NCBI RefSeq assembly: GCF_009811795.1
Contig: NZ_BLJE01000002.1
Location: 1,054,001-1,118,000 of the forward strand
Direction of reading: 5' to 3'
From: Litoreibacter roseus
GTDB taxonomy: Bacteria > Pseudomonadota > Alphaproteobacteria > Rhodobacterales > Rhodobacteraceae
Length of the DNA stretch: 64,000 bases
Shown: piece by piece, positions 18,396 to 26,942 of the stretch
How positions within the stretch are numbered: position 1 is the first letter of the stretch
Layout: every line of letters begins with the position of its first letter
Translations under genes and position numbers: made by a program
The notes under the pieces: model-generated
The model's database searches: none
What the model saw: only the letters and a program-made list of their open reading frames with translations
Told to the model about the DNA's origin: nothing

Positions 18396-19826
18396 TTACT
18401 CCGCCGCAACGGGTTCGTAGATGGAGGCTGGCAAATCATAGCCCCATTGCTTGAACCGCTCTGAATAGTGGGATCTCACGCCAAGCGGCGTGAACTGACC
18501 GATAATCTTGCCATCGGGTTGAAGGCCAAGTCGCTGATACCGAAACACTTCCTGCATGGAGATCACGTCACCTTCCATACCTGTAATCTCGGTAATCGAA
18601 ACCATCCGGCGAGAGCCATCCTGCAGTCGAGATGCTTGCACGATCAGGTTCACAGCGCTGGAGATCTGCGCGCGAACAGCCTTGATAGGCATCTCAATTC
18701 CGGCCATCGCGATCATATTTTCAAGACGTGACACACCATCCCGGGCAGAGTTTGCGTGAATCGTTGTCATAGAGCCATCGTGGCCTGTGTTCATCGCCTG
18801 CAGCATGTCGATCACTTCTTCGCCACGGGTCTCACCCACGATGATACGGTCCGGCCGCATCCGAAGTGCGTTTCTCAGGCAATCGCGCTGCGAAACCGCA
18901 CCTTTGCCTTCCACATTTGCGGGGCGGCTTTCCATCCGGCCAACATGAACCTGTTGAAGCTGAAGTTCCGCTGTATCCTCGATCGTCAAAATCCGTTCGG
19001 AGTTGTCGATAAAGCTGGAAAGCGCGTTCAGCGTGGTCGTTTTACCGGAACCCGTACCGCCCGACACGATCACATTCAGGCGACAGGCTACTGCGGCTTG
19101 CAGGTAGGCGGCCATTTCCTCTGAAAATGCGCCAAACCGGACCAGATCATCAATGCCCAGCTTTTCTTTCTTGAACTTACGAATGGAGACGAGAGAACCG
19201 TCCACCGCGATGGGCGGAACCATAGCGTTGAAACGCGAGCCATCCTTGAGGCGGGCGTCAACATAGGGGTTGGATTCGTCAACGCGGCGCCCAACGGCAG
19301 ACACGATCTTATCGATGATCCGCAGCAGGTGGCGTTCGTCTTTGAAGCGCGTATTGGTGAGGCTGAGTTTACCATCGACCTCGATGAAAACCCGATTTGG
19401 ACCGTTGACGAGAATATCGTTGACGCTTTCGTCTTTCAGGAGCGGCTCAAGAGGGCCAAGACCAGTAACCTCGTCGTAGAGCTCCGCATGCAGGGTCTGC
19501 CGTTCCTCCTTGTTGAGAACGATCGACATCTCCTCCAGACCTTCGGCACAAATCGAGATGATTTCGGCCTTCAGATCAGATTCCTGCGCGCTTTCCAGCG
19601 CGCTGAGGTTCAGGTTGTCCAAGAGGCGATGGTGCAACTCCGAGCGGACTTCCTCAAGTTTTTGCCTGCGTTTCAGCTCTTTGTCCTGAGCGACTACTTC
19701 CGCTGGGGCCACTTTCCTTGGTTCAGGTTTGCGAATGGTTGACGCTGATTTTGGAGCAGCAGACTGAGCGGCGGGGGCGCTGGCCGGTGCCGCATCGCTA
19801 TCGGATTTTTTGTAGCGTGAGAACAT
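18396..19826 (-). CDS. tadA: Tad pilus assembly ATPase TadA/CpaF
   Basis: Secretion-type hexameric ATPase that powers Flp pilus extension and retraction. The 476-residue protein has an Ala/Pro/Ser-rich N-terminal linker (residues 10-45), an N-terminal domain (about 60-215), then the ATPase core with Walker A GGTGSGKT (256-263), the Asp box [10 protein letters not shown], Walker [14 protein letters not shown] and the His box [13 protein letters not shown]. It is 11 bases downstream of cpaE. Confidence 0.96.
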   Translation of the reverse strand: MFSRYKKSDSDAAPASAPAAQSAAPKSASTIRKPEPRKVAPAEVVAQDKELKRRQKLEEVRSELHHRLLDNLNLSALESAQESDLKAEIISICAEGLEEMSIVLNKEERQTLHAELYDEVTGLGPLEPLLKDESVNDILVNGPNRVFIEVDGKLSLTNTRFKDERHLLRIIDKIVSAVGRRVDESNPYVDARLKDGSRFNAMVPPIAVDGSLVSIRKFKKEKLGIDDLVRFGAFSEEMAAYLQAAVACRLNVIVSGGTGSGKTTTLNALSSFIDNSERILTIEDTAELQLQQVHVGRMESRPANVEGKGAVSQRDCLRNALRMRPDRIIVGETRGEEVIDMLQAMNTGHDGSMTTIHANSARDGVSRLENMIAMAGIEMPIKAVRAQISSAVNLIVQASRLQDGSRRMVSITEITGMEGDVISMQEVFRYQRLGLQPDGKIIGQFTPLGVRSHYSERFKQWGYDLPASIYEPVAAE

Positions 19827-19837
19827 GACGTCGGTCC

Positions 19838-21073
19838 TTATTCCGCAGCAATCGCTGACTGGTTCACTTCGTGTAGCGATTTAGCGAGTTTGACGATTTC
19901 TTTGCGCAGTGGGTTCTTCGCGGCCCCTTCGGCAAGCGGTATGCCGTGGTCACAGCTCTGAGATACGGCAACGCCGCCGTCCGGCATCAAGAGTTCGATG
20001 TCTATGTCAAGACTTTCGGCCATCCGCTTGACCCGGCTTTTGCCGGACAGATCCGTAAACTTGGGCGCTCGGTTCAGGACATATCTGATCTTTTCATAAG
20101 GCAGATCCTCGGACTTCAGCGCGCGGACCATGCGCAACGCGTTTTGTGCCGAGCGCAGATCCATTTCCATCGTTCCGAAATAGACATGCGACATACCGAG
20201 TATTGTTTCAGTCCATTGCACGAGGGTGCTGGGCATATCGATAAGGACATAGTCGAAGTTGCGCTGCGCGATCTTCACGATCTTCTCAATGTCTTCTGCG
20301 CTCATGATGTCGAGCGGTAACATCTCTGATGGTGCGGTCAGAACATCGATTTTATCATTAAAGCTCAGTAGGGTAGCTCTAAACGCTTCGTCATCCAGCG
20401 TCTCCACGTCGGACAGCATTTCATAGACGGCTTCGCGTCGAGGCAGATCCAGATACGTGGCGATCGATCCGAACTGGAAGTCGAAGTCCAAAATGCAGAC
20501 CTTGACGGTCGACTTTTTCTCGAGATTTGCCAGCTCCCACGCAAGGTTCACGACAAACGTCGATGATCCAGTGCCGCCTGCCAGACCGTGAACCGGCAGG
20601 ATGACGCCATCGTGGTTCCCAACGGCACCACCTTGACCAGTGCTTTCTTGCGCCATGACCGGCTTGGGACGGTCCAGGCGCGTGATAGCCTCATGCAAGG
20701 CACCATCGGGCAGGGGGTAGGGAACAAAGTCATCTGCACCAAACTTCAGCAATTGATGCAAGGCGATAGGTGAGACGTCTTCTGCAATCAGAATGACCTG
20801 AACACCCAGTTTCTTGGCCTGACTTATGATGTTGCCAACGCCTGCCAGATTATCCTCATCCTCGCCATTTACAGCGATCGCGATGAATTTCAGTTCTCGG
20901 GCATCGGGTTGGGAAAGGTAGGAAGCGGCGTCGGCGAAGTTGAGATCACCCCAAGCTTCGCCAAGCTCTGTTTCCATGTCTTCGATCAGGAGATCGAAAT
21001 TTTGGACATCCCGCGCCACCGTACAGGCTGCAATTGGCGCGGGATCCGTTTCGTTCGCTTCACTACTCGTCAT
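19838..21073 (-). CDS. cpaE: Tad pilus localisation protein CpaE/TadZ (MinD/ParA-like)
   Basis: Positions the Tad machine at the pole in other bacteria. It has an N-terminal receiver-like domain (about residues 20-140) without a clear phosphoacceptor and a C-terminal MinD/ParA-like domain. The expected KGGxGKT loop reads GLAGGTGSSTFVV, so the usual second lysine is missing, as in other atypical TadZ proteins. The FDFQFGSIATYLDL and DYVLIDMPSTLVQW segments are typical. I use the ATG at 21073 (GGGA 6 bases upstream); ATG 21079 and TTG 21085 are alternatives. Its leader contains an inverted repeat (21110-21147). Confidence 0.9.
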   Translation of the reverse strand: MTSSEANETDPAPIAACTVARDVQNFDLLIEDMETELGEAWGDLNFADAASYLSQPDARELKFIAIAVNGEDEDNLAGVGNIISQAKKLGVQVILIAEDVSPIALHQLLKFGADDFVPYPLPDGALHEAITRLDRPKPVMAQESTGQGGAVGNHDGVILPVHGLAGGTGSSTFVVNLAWELANLEKKSTVKVCILDFDFQFGSIATYLDLPRREAVYEMLSDVETLDDEAFRATLLSFNDKIDVLTAPSEMLPLDIMSAEDIEKIVKIAQRNFDYVLIDMPSTLVQWTETILGMSHVYFGTMEMDLRSAQNALRMVRALKSEDLPYEKIRYVLNRAPKFTDLSGKSRVKRMAESLDIDIELLMPDGGVAVSQSCDHGIPLAEGAAKNPLRKEIVKLAKSLHEVNQSAIAAE

Positions 21074-21109
21074 GCTCATTCCCAAGCGATCCGGAGGATC
21101 ATTCCCTGC

Positions 21110-21147
21110 TACCTCGAACGCGTTTCTGAAGCGTTAGCGCCGAGGTA
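21110..21147 (-). promoter_or_regulatory. Long inverted repeat in the cpaE leader
   Basis: TACCTCG (21110-21116) pairs with CGAGGTA (21141-21147), and AACGC (21117-21121) with GCGTT (21131-21135). This gives a stem of about 12 base pairs with a five-base bulge and a nine-base loop, ending some 37 bases before the cpaE start codon. It has no T tract, so it is not an obvious terminator. It could be an mRNA hairpin or an operator. Confidence 0.4.
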
Positions 21148-21272
21148 ACTGTTTTTCGTCAAAAGCCATTCGCGCTGATTAGAGCTTATTGTGGCGTGTT
21201 TCTTGACAAGGAATGGTTAGGAAAAGGGGCGAAAGTGCGGCCAAATTAGCGAAAATTGAAGGAATAGGCGGT

Positions 21273-21920
21273 TTAGCCTGCACCCGCGGCGTCGATAGCA
21301 ATGGTCTTATCGCTCACAGCGGAGTTCAGGTATTCACGGAACACCACCTCAGCATATTTGCCGTTGAGACCTGCACCGGCACCGTCTGTAAATCCAGAGA
21401 CCTCTGTCACAGTACGACGGTTACGCCGTTCTGCACTTTGGGTCTTTACGACTGGGCGCGTTTCGCCGAACGAGGCCAAAGCTTCCAGACGAGACCGGCT
21501 GACGCCTTGGCTCGACAGATAGGCGACGACGGCTTGTGCACGACGCAGGCCCAACTGCTTGTTATAGGCGTTGCTACCAACCAAATCCGTGTGACCGTAC
21601 ACGCGGAACTTCACTTCGGGGAACTGACGGATCCAACCGGCCTGCTGGCGCAGAGTTGCTTTCGCACTTTCATCCAACGTAGCGGAATTGAATGCGAAGT
21701 TGACCATGTCATCGACTTCGCCCGCGAACCGGCGGCCCAGCGACTCTGTCGCTGAAATTTCGCCCATGCTGACCAGCATGTTGTTCATCGTTGGGTTCCC
21801 GAAGCCGCCTTCATCGATTTCAGCGCCTGCTTCCGTGTAAAACTTACCTGTGTCGGTGCAGGCCGCAAGGCCCATCGAAAGGACGCAGATCAGGGTGATT
21901 TGACTTGTTGTCTTACGCAT
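21273..21920 (-). CDS. OmpA-family lipoprotein of the Tad locus
   Basis: A 215-residue protein with a lipobox (GLAAC, Cys at about residue 21) and a C-terminal OmpA-like domain (about 85-190) with the peptidoglycan-binding pattern VYGHTDLVGSNAYN, LGLRRAQAV and ERRNRRTVTEV. It lies between the cpaC secretin gene (5 bases away) and cpaE. It probably anchors the Tad secretin or outer-membrane part to peptidoglycan. A 199-base gap separates it from cpaE, so a second promoter may lie there. Confidence 0.88.
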   Translation of the reverse strand: MRKTTSQITLICVLSMGLAACTDTGKFYTEAGAEIDEGGFGNPTMNNMLVSMGEISATESLGRRFAGEVDDMVNFAFNSATLDESAKATLRQQAGWIRQFPEVKFRVYGHTDLVGSNAYNKQLGLRRAQAVVAYLSSQGVSRSRLEALASFGETRPVVKTQSAERRNRRTVTEVSGFTDGAGAGLNGKYAEVVFREYLNSAVSDKTIAIDAAGAG

Positions 21921-21925
21921 CTGTC

Positions 21926-23347
21926 TTACTCCAATACGTAGCCATAGGAGCCAGAAAAGTCCTGGCGAGCAACTTCACCTGTTCCGCCAGGGCGCGTAGT
22001 GCTAGCGACCTTGCCGTTCAGGAACAGTTCACGTTCGGTGGGTGGGCGTATGCGATCTGTTGGAAGTATAAACGCCTCGCCACGAGCCGGTGTGACCAAA
22101 TGCGCGGAGACAATGATAACCAGCTCAGATTGGCGACGTTCGTAGTTGGAACTCCGGAACAATGCGCCAAGAACAGGGATGTCACCCAACCATGGAACCT
22201 GACCAGCCAGATCGCGGAAGTCATCTTCCAACAGACCTGCAATTGCAAAACTTTCGCCGTCACGCATCTGGACCGTTGTGGTTGAGCCGCGCTTGGTAAA
22301 AGCATTTACCGCAAACCCACCGTTTTGAACGGTGATAGTCGGATCGATCGCGCTTACGAACGTACCAAGTTCGAGATTAATGAGGTCACCGTCGATTACA
22401 GTCGGTGTAAACTCAAGCTCGACGCCGAAAGGCCGATACTCGATACCGACACTGTCATCTTCGACGACCGGGACTGGGTATTCACCACCGGCAAGAAACT
22501 CGGCTGTTTGGCCGGAAAGCGCAGTCAGGTTGGGCTCGGACAGCGTCCGCACCAGGCCTTTGCTTTCCAGCGCTTCGATAACAAGTTGAGCACCGAAGCT
22601 GTTGCTGCCGAAGCCGAAGGTGAAGACGCCGTTGCGTTCACGTCCCGATGTAAAGCTGCCTCTGCTGCCATCTCCCGGGAAAAGCGTCGTAGGGTTGGCG
22701 CCGCTTTGTAGAGTGTTGGTGAAACCACTGGTGCCGAAGTTGCCATCAGCGCCGGAAAAGCCAAGGCTTGCGGACAGGTCTTTGCTGACCGAACGTGCCA
22801 TCTCGGCAAACCGTACTTTCAACATGACTTGCTGCTTGCCACCAACCGTAAGCAGGTTCGAAACCGCACCAGGTGCATAACGCTCAGCCAGGCTCAACGC
22901 GCGGTCCAGTTTTTCGATGCCGGAGACAGAGCCGCTGAGGACGATGCCATCATTCGCCGTCCGGACTTCGATCTTCTCGCCAGGAAGAACTTGCTCTAGG
23001 CGTTCTTTAAATTCGGCGACGTCTGGTGTGACACGAACTTCAACGTTCGTGATCAGGCGACCTTCTGGCCCCAGAAGGGTCAGGGTGGTGCGACCTGGCG
23101 TCCGGCCTAGCACGTACAAGGTGCGATCAGACAATGTTGCAATATCCGCGATGCCGGGGTTTGCCACCGACAGTTCTGCGAAAGGAACGTCGCTTTCTAC
23201 GACGACTGCCCGGTTGATCGACACGTTCAGGCTTCGTGATGCCTGTTGATCGGTCACCCGAAGATCCTGTGCGAAAGTCGCCGCCGGAACCACCGCAACT
23301 GCGGCGAGTCCGATCAGACCTGCGCTTACTACTTTCTTTATATGCAT
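21926..23347 (-). CDS. cpaC: Tad pilus outer-membrane secretin CpaC/RcpA
   Basis: Type II/III secretin-family channel through which the Flp pilus leaves the cell. The start is the ATG at 23347 (MHIKKVVSAGLIG, with AGGCAGGT just upstream), giving a signal peptide ending near TFAQD and 473 residues. An N-terminal pilus-assembly domain (about 30-100), a BON-like segment (IEVRTANDGIVLSGSVSG) and the secretin core (about 215-430, with the conserved VPWLGDIPVLGALFRS) follow. The frame upstream to 23407 is not part of the protein. Confidence 0.95.
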   Translation of the reverse strand: MHIKKVVSAGLIGLAAVAVVPAATFAQDLRVTDQQASRSLNVSINRAVVVESDVPFAELSVANPGIADIATLSDRTLYVLGRTPGRTTLTLLGPEGRLITNVEVRVTPDVAEFKERLEQVLPGEKIEVRTANDGIVLSGSVSGIEKLDRALSLAERYAPGAVSNLLTVGGKQQVMLKVRFAEMARSVSKDLSASLGFSGADGNFGTSGFTNTLQSGANPTTLFPGDGSRGSFTSGRERNGVFTFGFGSNSFGAQLVIEALESKGLVRTLSEPNLTALSGQTAEFLAGGEYPVPVVEDDSVGIEYRPFGVELEFTPTVIDGDLINLELGTFVSAIDPTITVQNGGFAVNAFTKRGSTTTVQMRDGESFAIAGLLEDDFRDLAGQVPWLGDIPVLGALFRSSNYERRQSELVIIVSAHLVTPARGEAFILPTDRIRPPTERELFLNGKVASTTRPGGTGEVARQDFSGSYGYVLE

Positions 23348-23584
23348 GTGACCTGCCTCTCTGATCACTGGGGTTAAAGGGTCTTGAGCCCAATTTGCCG
23401 TCACCATGAGCCAGTTCGTTTTTTATTTCAATAAACAGGTATTTAGAGGGTGACGCTTATGTGGATAAGCCGCAACACTTTCCCAAATCTAGTCGTGCGG
23501 CATAGGGCGAAACCGCAAGATGATGTGCATCTCGCGATTCCGGCTTATCTAGTAAAAGGTAAGATTTGCTGAAGGTTATCTGCT

Positions 23585-24418
23585 TCAGTTCGTGCAAGGG
23601 ATCGGAATTTCGACCACTTCTGCACCACGGCGTGTCTTAACCGTGCAAACTTTCTCTTTCTCGATGACGACCCGCTCTTTTTCCTGAATTCCAAGAAGAC
23701 TGTTTTGGTCGACCTCGATCGAAGAGACCTCGGTGTCGTCGCCCGCGCCAACCAATGACAGCTGCAGACGTCCGGTCGATTGGGCTTGGGCAAAGGCCGC
23801 GACCTGATTTGGCGTTGCCGCCACAGTCACAGTGCGAGCGACCGTAGGTGCGGATCGATCGCCATCCGCGATCTGATCAACCGCCAACAATTTGACGCTG
23901 GTGTCGATCAGCTGTGTGACCTCGCGGCCTTCGCTGTCCCCGGTCCAGTACACGTCGACAAAGTCGCCAGGACGTAGAAATCCAGACACACCGGAAGAGA
24001 CATCAACGCGCAAGGCGAACGCACGCATGCCTTTTGCCAACCGTGAGGAAACGCCAGCATCTTCACCAGGCCGGGTCACTTTAACTTCAAGGACGGCTTC
24101 GTCTTCTTCCATCACGCGCAGCACTGTACGAAGATCACCGTTTTCGGGAAATAAGACCACGGGATCTAGGAACGCGCCTTTCGGAATCGCGTTTTCGGGC
24201 CAATTAACCCGTTTCACGTCATCTTTTGTAAGCCGTTCGCCATATGCAATACGCCGCTTCACAACAAAGATTGGTGTCAGTGGTACGTTGCTTTGGATTT
24301 GCCGCTGCTGTTCTGCAACGGTTCGTTGATATTCGTCAAACCGGCCCTTCGCCAGATAAACTGCGAAACCGGCAAGCCCAATCCCCATGATCAGTACAAG
24401 TCCGAAAACTATACGCAT
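23585..24418 (-). CDS. cpaB: Flp pilus assembly protein CpaB/RcpC
   Basis: Periplasmic, membrane-anchored partner of the secretin, with SAF-like domains. The ATG at 24418 has a strong site (AAGGGG, 7 bases upstream) and begins MRIVFGLVLIMGIGLAGF, an N-terminal anchor. Total 277 residues. Two SAF-type segments are visible: VVKRRIAYGERLTKDDVKRV and the later MRAFALRVDVSSGVSGFLRPGDFVDVYW. A 237-base gap without a gene separates it from cpaC; it is AT-rich near 23420-23450 and may hold a promoter for cpaC. Confidence 0.93.
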   Translation of the reverse strand: MRIVFGLVLIMGIGLAGFAVYLAKGRFDEYQRTVAEQQRQIQSNVPLTPIFVVKRRIAYGERLTKDDVKRVNWPENAIPKGAFLDPVVLFPENGDLRTVLRVMEEDEAVLEVKVTRPGEDAGVSSRLAKGMRAFALRVDVSSGVSGFLRPGDFVDVYWTGDSEGREVTQLIDTSVKLLAVDQIADGDRSAPTVARTVTVAATPNQVAAFAQAQSTGRLQLSLVGAGDDTEVSSIEVDQNSLLGIQEKERVVIEKEKVCTVKTRRGAEVVEIPIPCTN

Positions 24419-24552
24419 TATGTGCCCCTTTTCAGAAATCGCACCCGTCACAAATCAGCGACAGGCCCTACTTATTTCCGCGTATTGTTTCCGGAGAATG
24501 AGGCATAAGCATGGTGACGAGGAGGTCAAGCGATGACAAAATTGTCGTTGCT

Positions 24553-24777
24553 CTAAAGGCCTGGAGACGACGTTGTTCCCGCGCCATCATCGCCGCTGGC
24601 CCTGACTTCAATGTCGATAAGCCCCTCGTTCAGGGTTTGACTAACATCCTGCGTCCCATTCAACACAATAGCTGCGGACGCGACGGCCAAACTCACAACG
24701 CCAGTTGTCAGGATAATCCAGTCAACTGTCACCGCGCCATCTTCGCAAGCTAGAAAACTTGTTATAAATCGCTTCAT
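24553..24777 (-). CDS. Flp-like type IVb prepilin, copy 1
   Basis: A 74-residue prepilin starting at the ATG at 24777 (GGAG 7 bases upstream). The leader MKRFITSFLACEDG ends in the glycine that TadV-type peptidases cut after, and the mature part begins AVTVDWIILTTGVV, a hydrophobic pilin helix. Position +5 is Asp rather than the classical Glu, and +6 is Trp rather than Tyr. The C-terminal tail (ASGDDGAGTTSSPGL) is longer and more acidic than in the two paralogues. I infer a major or minor pilin of the adjacent Tad system. Confidence 0.82.
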   Translation of the reverse strand: MKRFITSFLACEDGAVTVDWIILTTGVVSLAVASAAIVLNGTQDVSQTLNEGLIDIEVRASGDDGAGTTSSPGL

Positions 24778-25026
24778 TCTGGTCTCCACAAAGAAACCGC
24801 AGGATCGGGCCCCCACGGTCCTTAACTATTCTTAAAGCGATTGATTTTGTCGAAAATGTGTTCAGCTTTTGGGCGTCGGCAGTTTTCCGCCATTTTTTCT
24901 CATGACGGAAGGTCAGGCGCTCAAATGGGCAAGTTTAGTCTTCACCCAGCGATTTTTTGCAACTGAGGCCCCCTTGATGTGTCTTATCAACAAATCAACG
25001 AAGGCGCTCAGCGTGCTATATCTTTG

Positions 25027-25218
25027 TTATTTGAAGCTTTTTTCGATTTTGATTGCGGTGACATCATTATCGATCGTGCTTCCGATATGCGCGGCGCCAT
25101 CCCATACGGATGCCGCAGCGACAAAGCCCATAAAGGCCATACCTGCAGTCAGCACGACCCAATCAACCGTCACCGCGCCGTTTTCACTGAACGCGAAGTC
25201 TCTCAGGATATGTTTCAT
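25027..25218 (-). CDS. Flp-like type IVb prepilin, copy 2
   Basis: A 63-residue prepilin with leader MKHILRDFAFSENG and mature start AVTVDWVVLTAGMAF. The cleavage-site glycine, the +5 Asp and the +6 Trp match copies 1 and 3. The site GGAG lies 7 bases before the ATG at 25218. A short Lys-rich end (KIEKSFK) closes it. Each pilin gene is separated from the next by about 230-250 bases, so they may have separate promoters. Confidence 0.82.
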   Translation of the reverse strand: MKHILRDFAFSENGAVTVDWVVLTAGMAFMGFVAAASVWDGAAHIGSTIDNDVTAIKIEKSFK

Positions 25219-25366
25219 TTTTTGTTCTCCAAGAAAGTAGCCTGTGCTTATCTTAACTACTATTCTATTGCTCGAAGGGTTCAGCAGTGGGGCGGAATTG
25301 TGAAATAATCCGGCAATTTAGTTTAACGCGAGCCTGTGTTACGGATCATTTCAGACGTCTCAGATT

Positions 25367-25396
25367 CGAAAGAGGCCACACCGATGGCGTGGCCTC
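25367..25396 (-). terminator. Hairpin terminator downstream of Flp copy 3
   Basis: GAGGCCAC (25372-25379) and GTGGCCTC (25389-25396) form an 8-base-pair stem with a nine-base loop, followed in the minus direction by TTTCG. A second hairpin, TTCGCTC/GAGCGAA (25402-25421), lies between it and the pilin stop. It may be an attenuator that leaves copy 3 expressed more strongly than the genes behind it. Confidence 0.6.
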
Positions 25397-25450
25397 CTGC
25401 ATTCGCTCTCACGTGAGCGAAAATCCCGGTGTAGTATCTACACCCAAGCC

Positions 25451-25645
25451 TTAGAAGGTGCTTGTGATCTGTGTGCTTTCCAGCTCGGATTTGATTTTGG
25501 TGGAAACCGATTCCAGGCCGTCCGAAACGGAAGCCATAACTGCGATGCCCAGGCCAACGATGGCTGCGGTCAGAACAACCCAGTCAACAGTAACAGCACC
25601 GGATTCGTCAGCGAAGAATGTTTTTACAGTTGCGAGCAGTGTCAT
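25451..25645 (-). CDS. Flp-like type IVb prepilin, copy 3 (first of the Tad locus)
   Basis: A 64-residue prepilin beginning at the ATG at 25645, behind a strong GGAGG site. The leader MTLLATVKTFFADESG and the mature start AVTVDWVVLTAAIVGL carry the conserved glycine, +5 Asp and +6 Trp. The remainder is a pilin helix and a Ser/Thr/Glu-rich tail. With the best ribosome site of the three and two hairpins behind it, this is the most likely major pilin. That is inference. Confidence 0.84.
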   Translation of the reverse strand: MTLLATVKTFFADESGAVTVDWVVLTAAIVGLGIAVMASVSDGLESVSTKIKSELESTQITSTF

Positions 25646-25660
25646 AGTATATCCCTCCAT

Positions 25661-26018
25661 AGGATGTATTCAGTTCAGTTTAATATCCACCTTGGCGTTG
25701 TCGTGATCCCGGTGAGCCTCTGTTCAACACCGCGTCACCGCCTTGGTATGCAGCTATAAAGACCCTCAAATCGGGCAAGAGTTTGTCGGGATTCGTGCAA
25801 TTTAGGTGCATCATCCAGAAACCATGATAAATCGCTTATCCATATGTTAAATAAAGGAAATATATTTTGACGTCAGGTGTTTCCCCGTGTTGTTTTGGAC
25901 TCAGAGCGTCGCAATAAGAGGCATCTGGTGAACATTGAGAGGGGTTTTTCTGGTGTTGTTTCCGGAATTCTGTAAACGCTCTCTTAAAGAAAATGAGAAA
26001 TCAGAGGGTTTTGAGCAC
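25661..26018. other. Divergent intergenic region between the Tad locus and the transglycosylase gene
   Basis: About 360 bases with no convincing gene. It must hold the promoters of the leftward pilin operon and the rightward lytic transglycosylase. The middle (about 25810-25870) is AT-rich. A palindrome TGACGTCA lies at 25868-25875, with TTGACG at 25867 as a possible -35 for the rightward gene. I could not pick a convincing -10. Confidence 0.5.
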
Positions 26019-26942
26019 ATGGTAAATTCCGGACGTCTTCTTGGAAGCCTGAGTCTCATTCTCACCCTGTCTCTCTCGACGTCTAACGCGACTGCAGAAG
26101 ACATCGCGGACGACCCGAAAAAAGAAGATGCAGCGGTAGCCGCTGAAAAGGCTCCTAAGAAAGAAGAGCCAAAGAAACTTAAACCTGCGTTTGGCGGCAA
26201 TTTCACATTTAACAGAGTGAAGCCCCCCTCCGCAGGGGCTAAAAAGCGGATCACTGTGCAGATCGATCCGGAAGCGCAGAAGCGCGATCTTCTTGGCGCC
26301 GTACCTGAAACTATAGTTAAGACACCCAAGCCGCCGTTGAAGAGTGCCAGCAAGGATGTCGCTTGGTTTTGGAACGAGGTCTCGCCGAGTATTACGGCCA
26401 GCGGACCGGGGCGGTTCACAGCGGCGATGGATCATCTCGATGTCGCGCCGGAAGCAAGTGCGCTTTTAAGTCCCCGTCTTGAAACGCTGCAGAAGATTGC
26501 CAAAGCCCATGGGCGTCAGATTCTGATCGAAACTCTGGGCAAGGATGTCTCGCCTGCGTTTGTTCTAGCCCTCATCGCAGTCGAATCGGGCGGTCGGGAA
26601 GCTGTCAAGAGCAGCGCAGGCGCCGTCGGCCTGATGCAGTTGATTCCCGCGACCGCAAGCCGGTTCGGCGTTAAGGACTCGACGGATCCGGCGCAGAACA
26701 TCAAAGGCGGCGTCGCATACCTGCATTGGTTGCTCAAGGAGTTCAAAGGCGATCCCATTCTTGCGCTTGCGGGATACAATGCCGGTGAGAACGCGGTGAA
26801 GAAGCACCAGGGCGTACCGCCTTACGCCGAAACCCGTGCCTATGTGCCAAAGGTGCTGGCTGCTTGGAAGCTGGCGCGCGCCCTTTGCCTGACGCCTCCC
26901 GATCTCTATTCAGACGCCTGTGTCTTCAGAACCATGAGCTAG
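26019..26942 (+). CDS. Lytic transglycosylase domain-containing protein
   Basis: Periplasmic peptidoglycan-cleaving enzyme of the SLT type. I choose the ATG at 26019 (AGAGGG 10 bases upstream), which begins a signal peptide (MVNSGRLLGSLSLILTLSLS). A Lys/Ala/Pro-rich linker (about 35-80) precedes the catalytic domain (about 165-290). The catalytic Glu is in LIAVESGGRE, followed by GAVGLMQLIPATA and LAGYNAGENAV. Length 307 residues. Its stop overlaps the stop of the convergent Nudix gene by 4 bases. Sitting beside the Tad locus, it could open the wall for the pilus, but that is a guess. Confidence 0.9.
   Translation: MVNSGRLLGSLSLILTLSLSTSNATAEDIADDPKKEDAAVAAEKAPKKEEPKKLKPAFGGNFTFNRVKPPSAGAKKRITVQIDPEAQKRDLLGAVPETIVKTPKPPLKSASKDVAWFWNEVSPSITASGPGRFTAAMDHLDVAPEASALLSPRLETLQKIAKAHGRQILIETLGKDVSPAFVLALIAVESGGREAVKSSAGAVGLMQLIPATASRFGVKDSTDPAQNIKGGVAYLHWLLKEFKGDPILALAGYNAGENAVKKHQGVPPYAETRAYVPKVLAAWKLARALCLTPPDLYSDACVFRTMS

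Noticed and set aside
24822-24835. A full CtrA site upstream of pilin copy 1.
   Set aside because: The spacing between the TTAA halves is six, not the expected seven bases.
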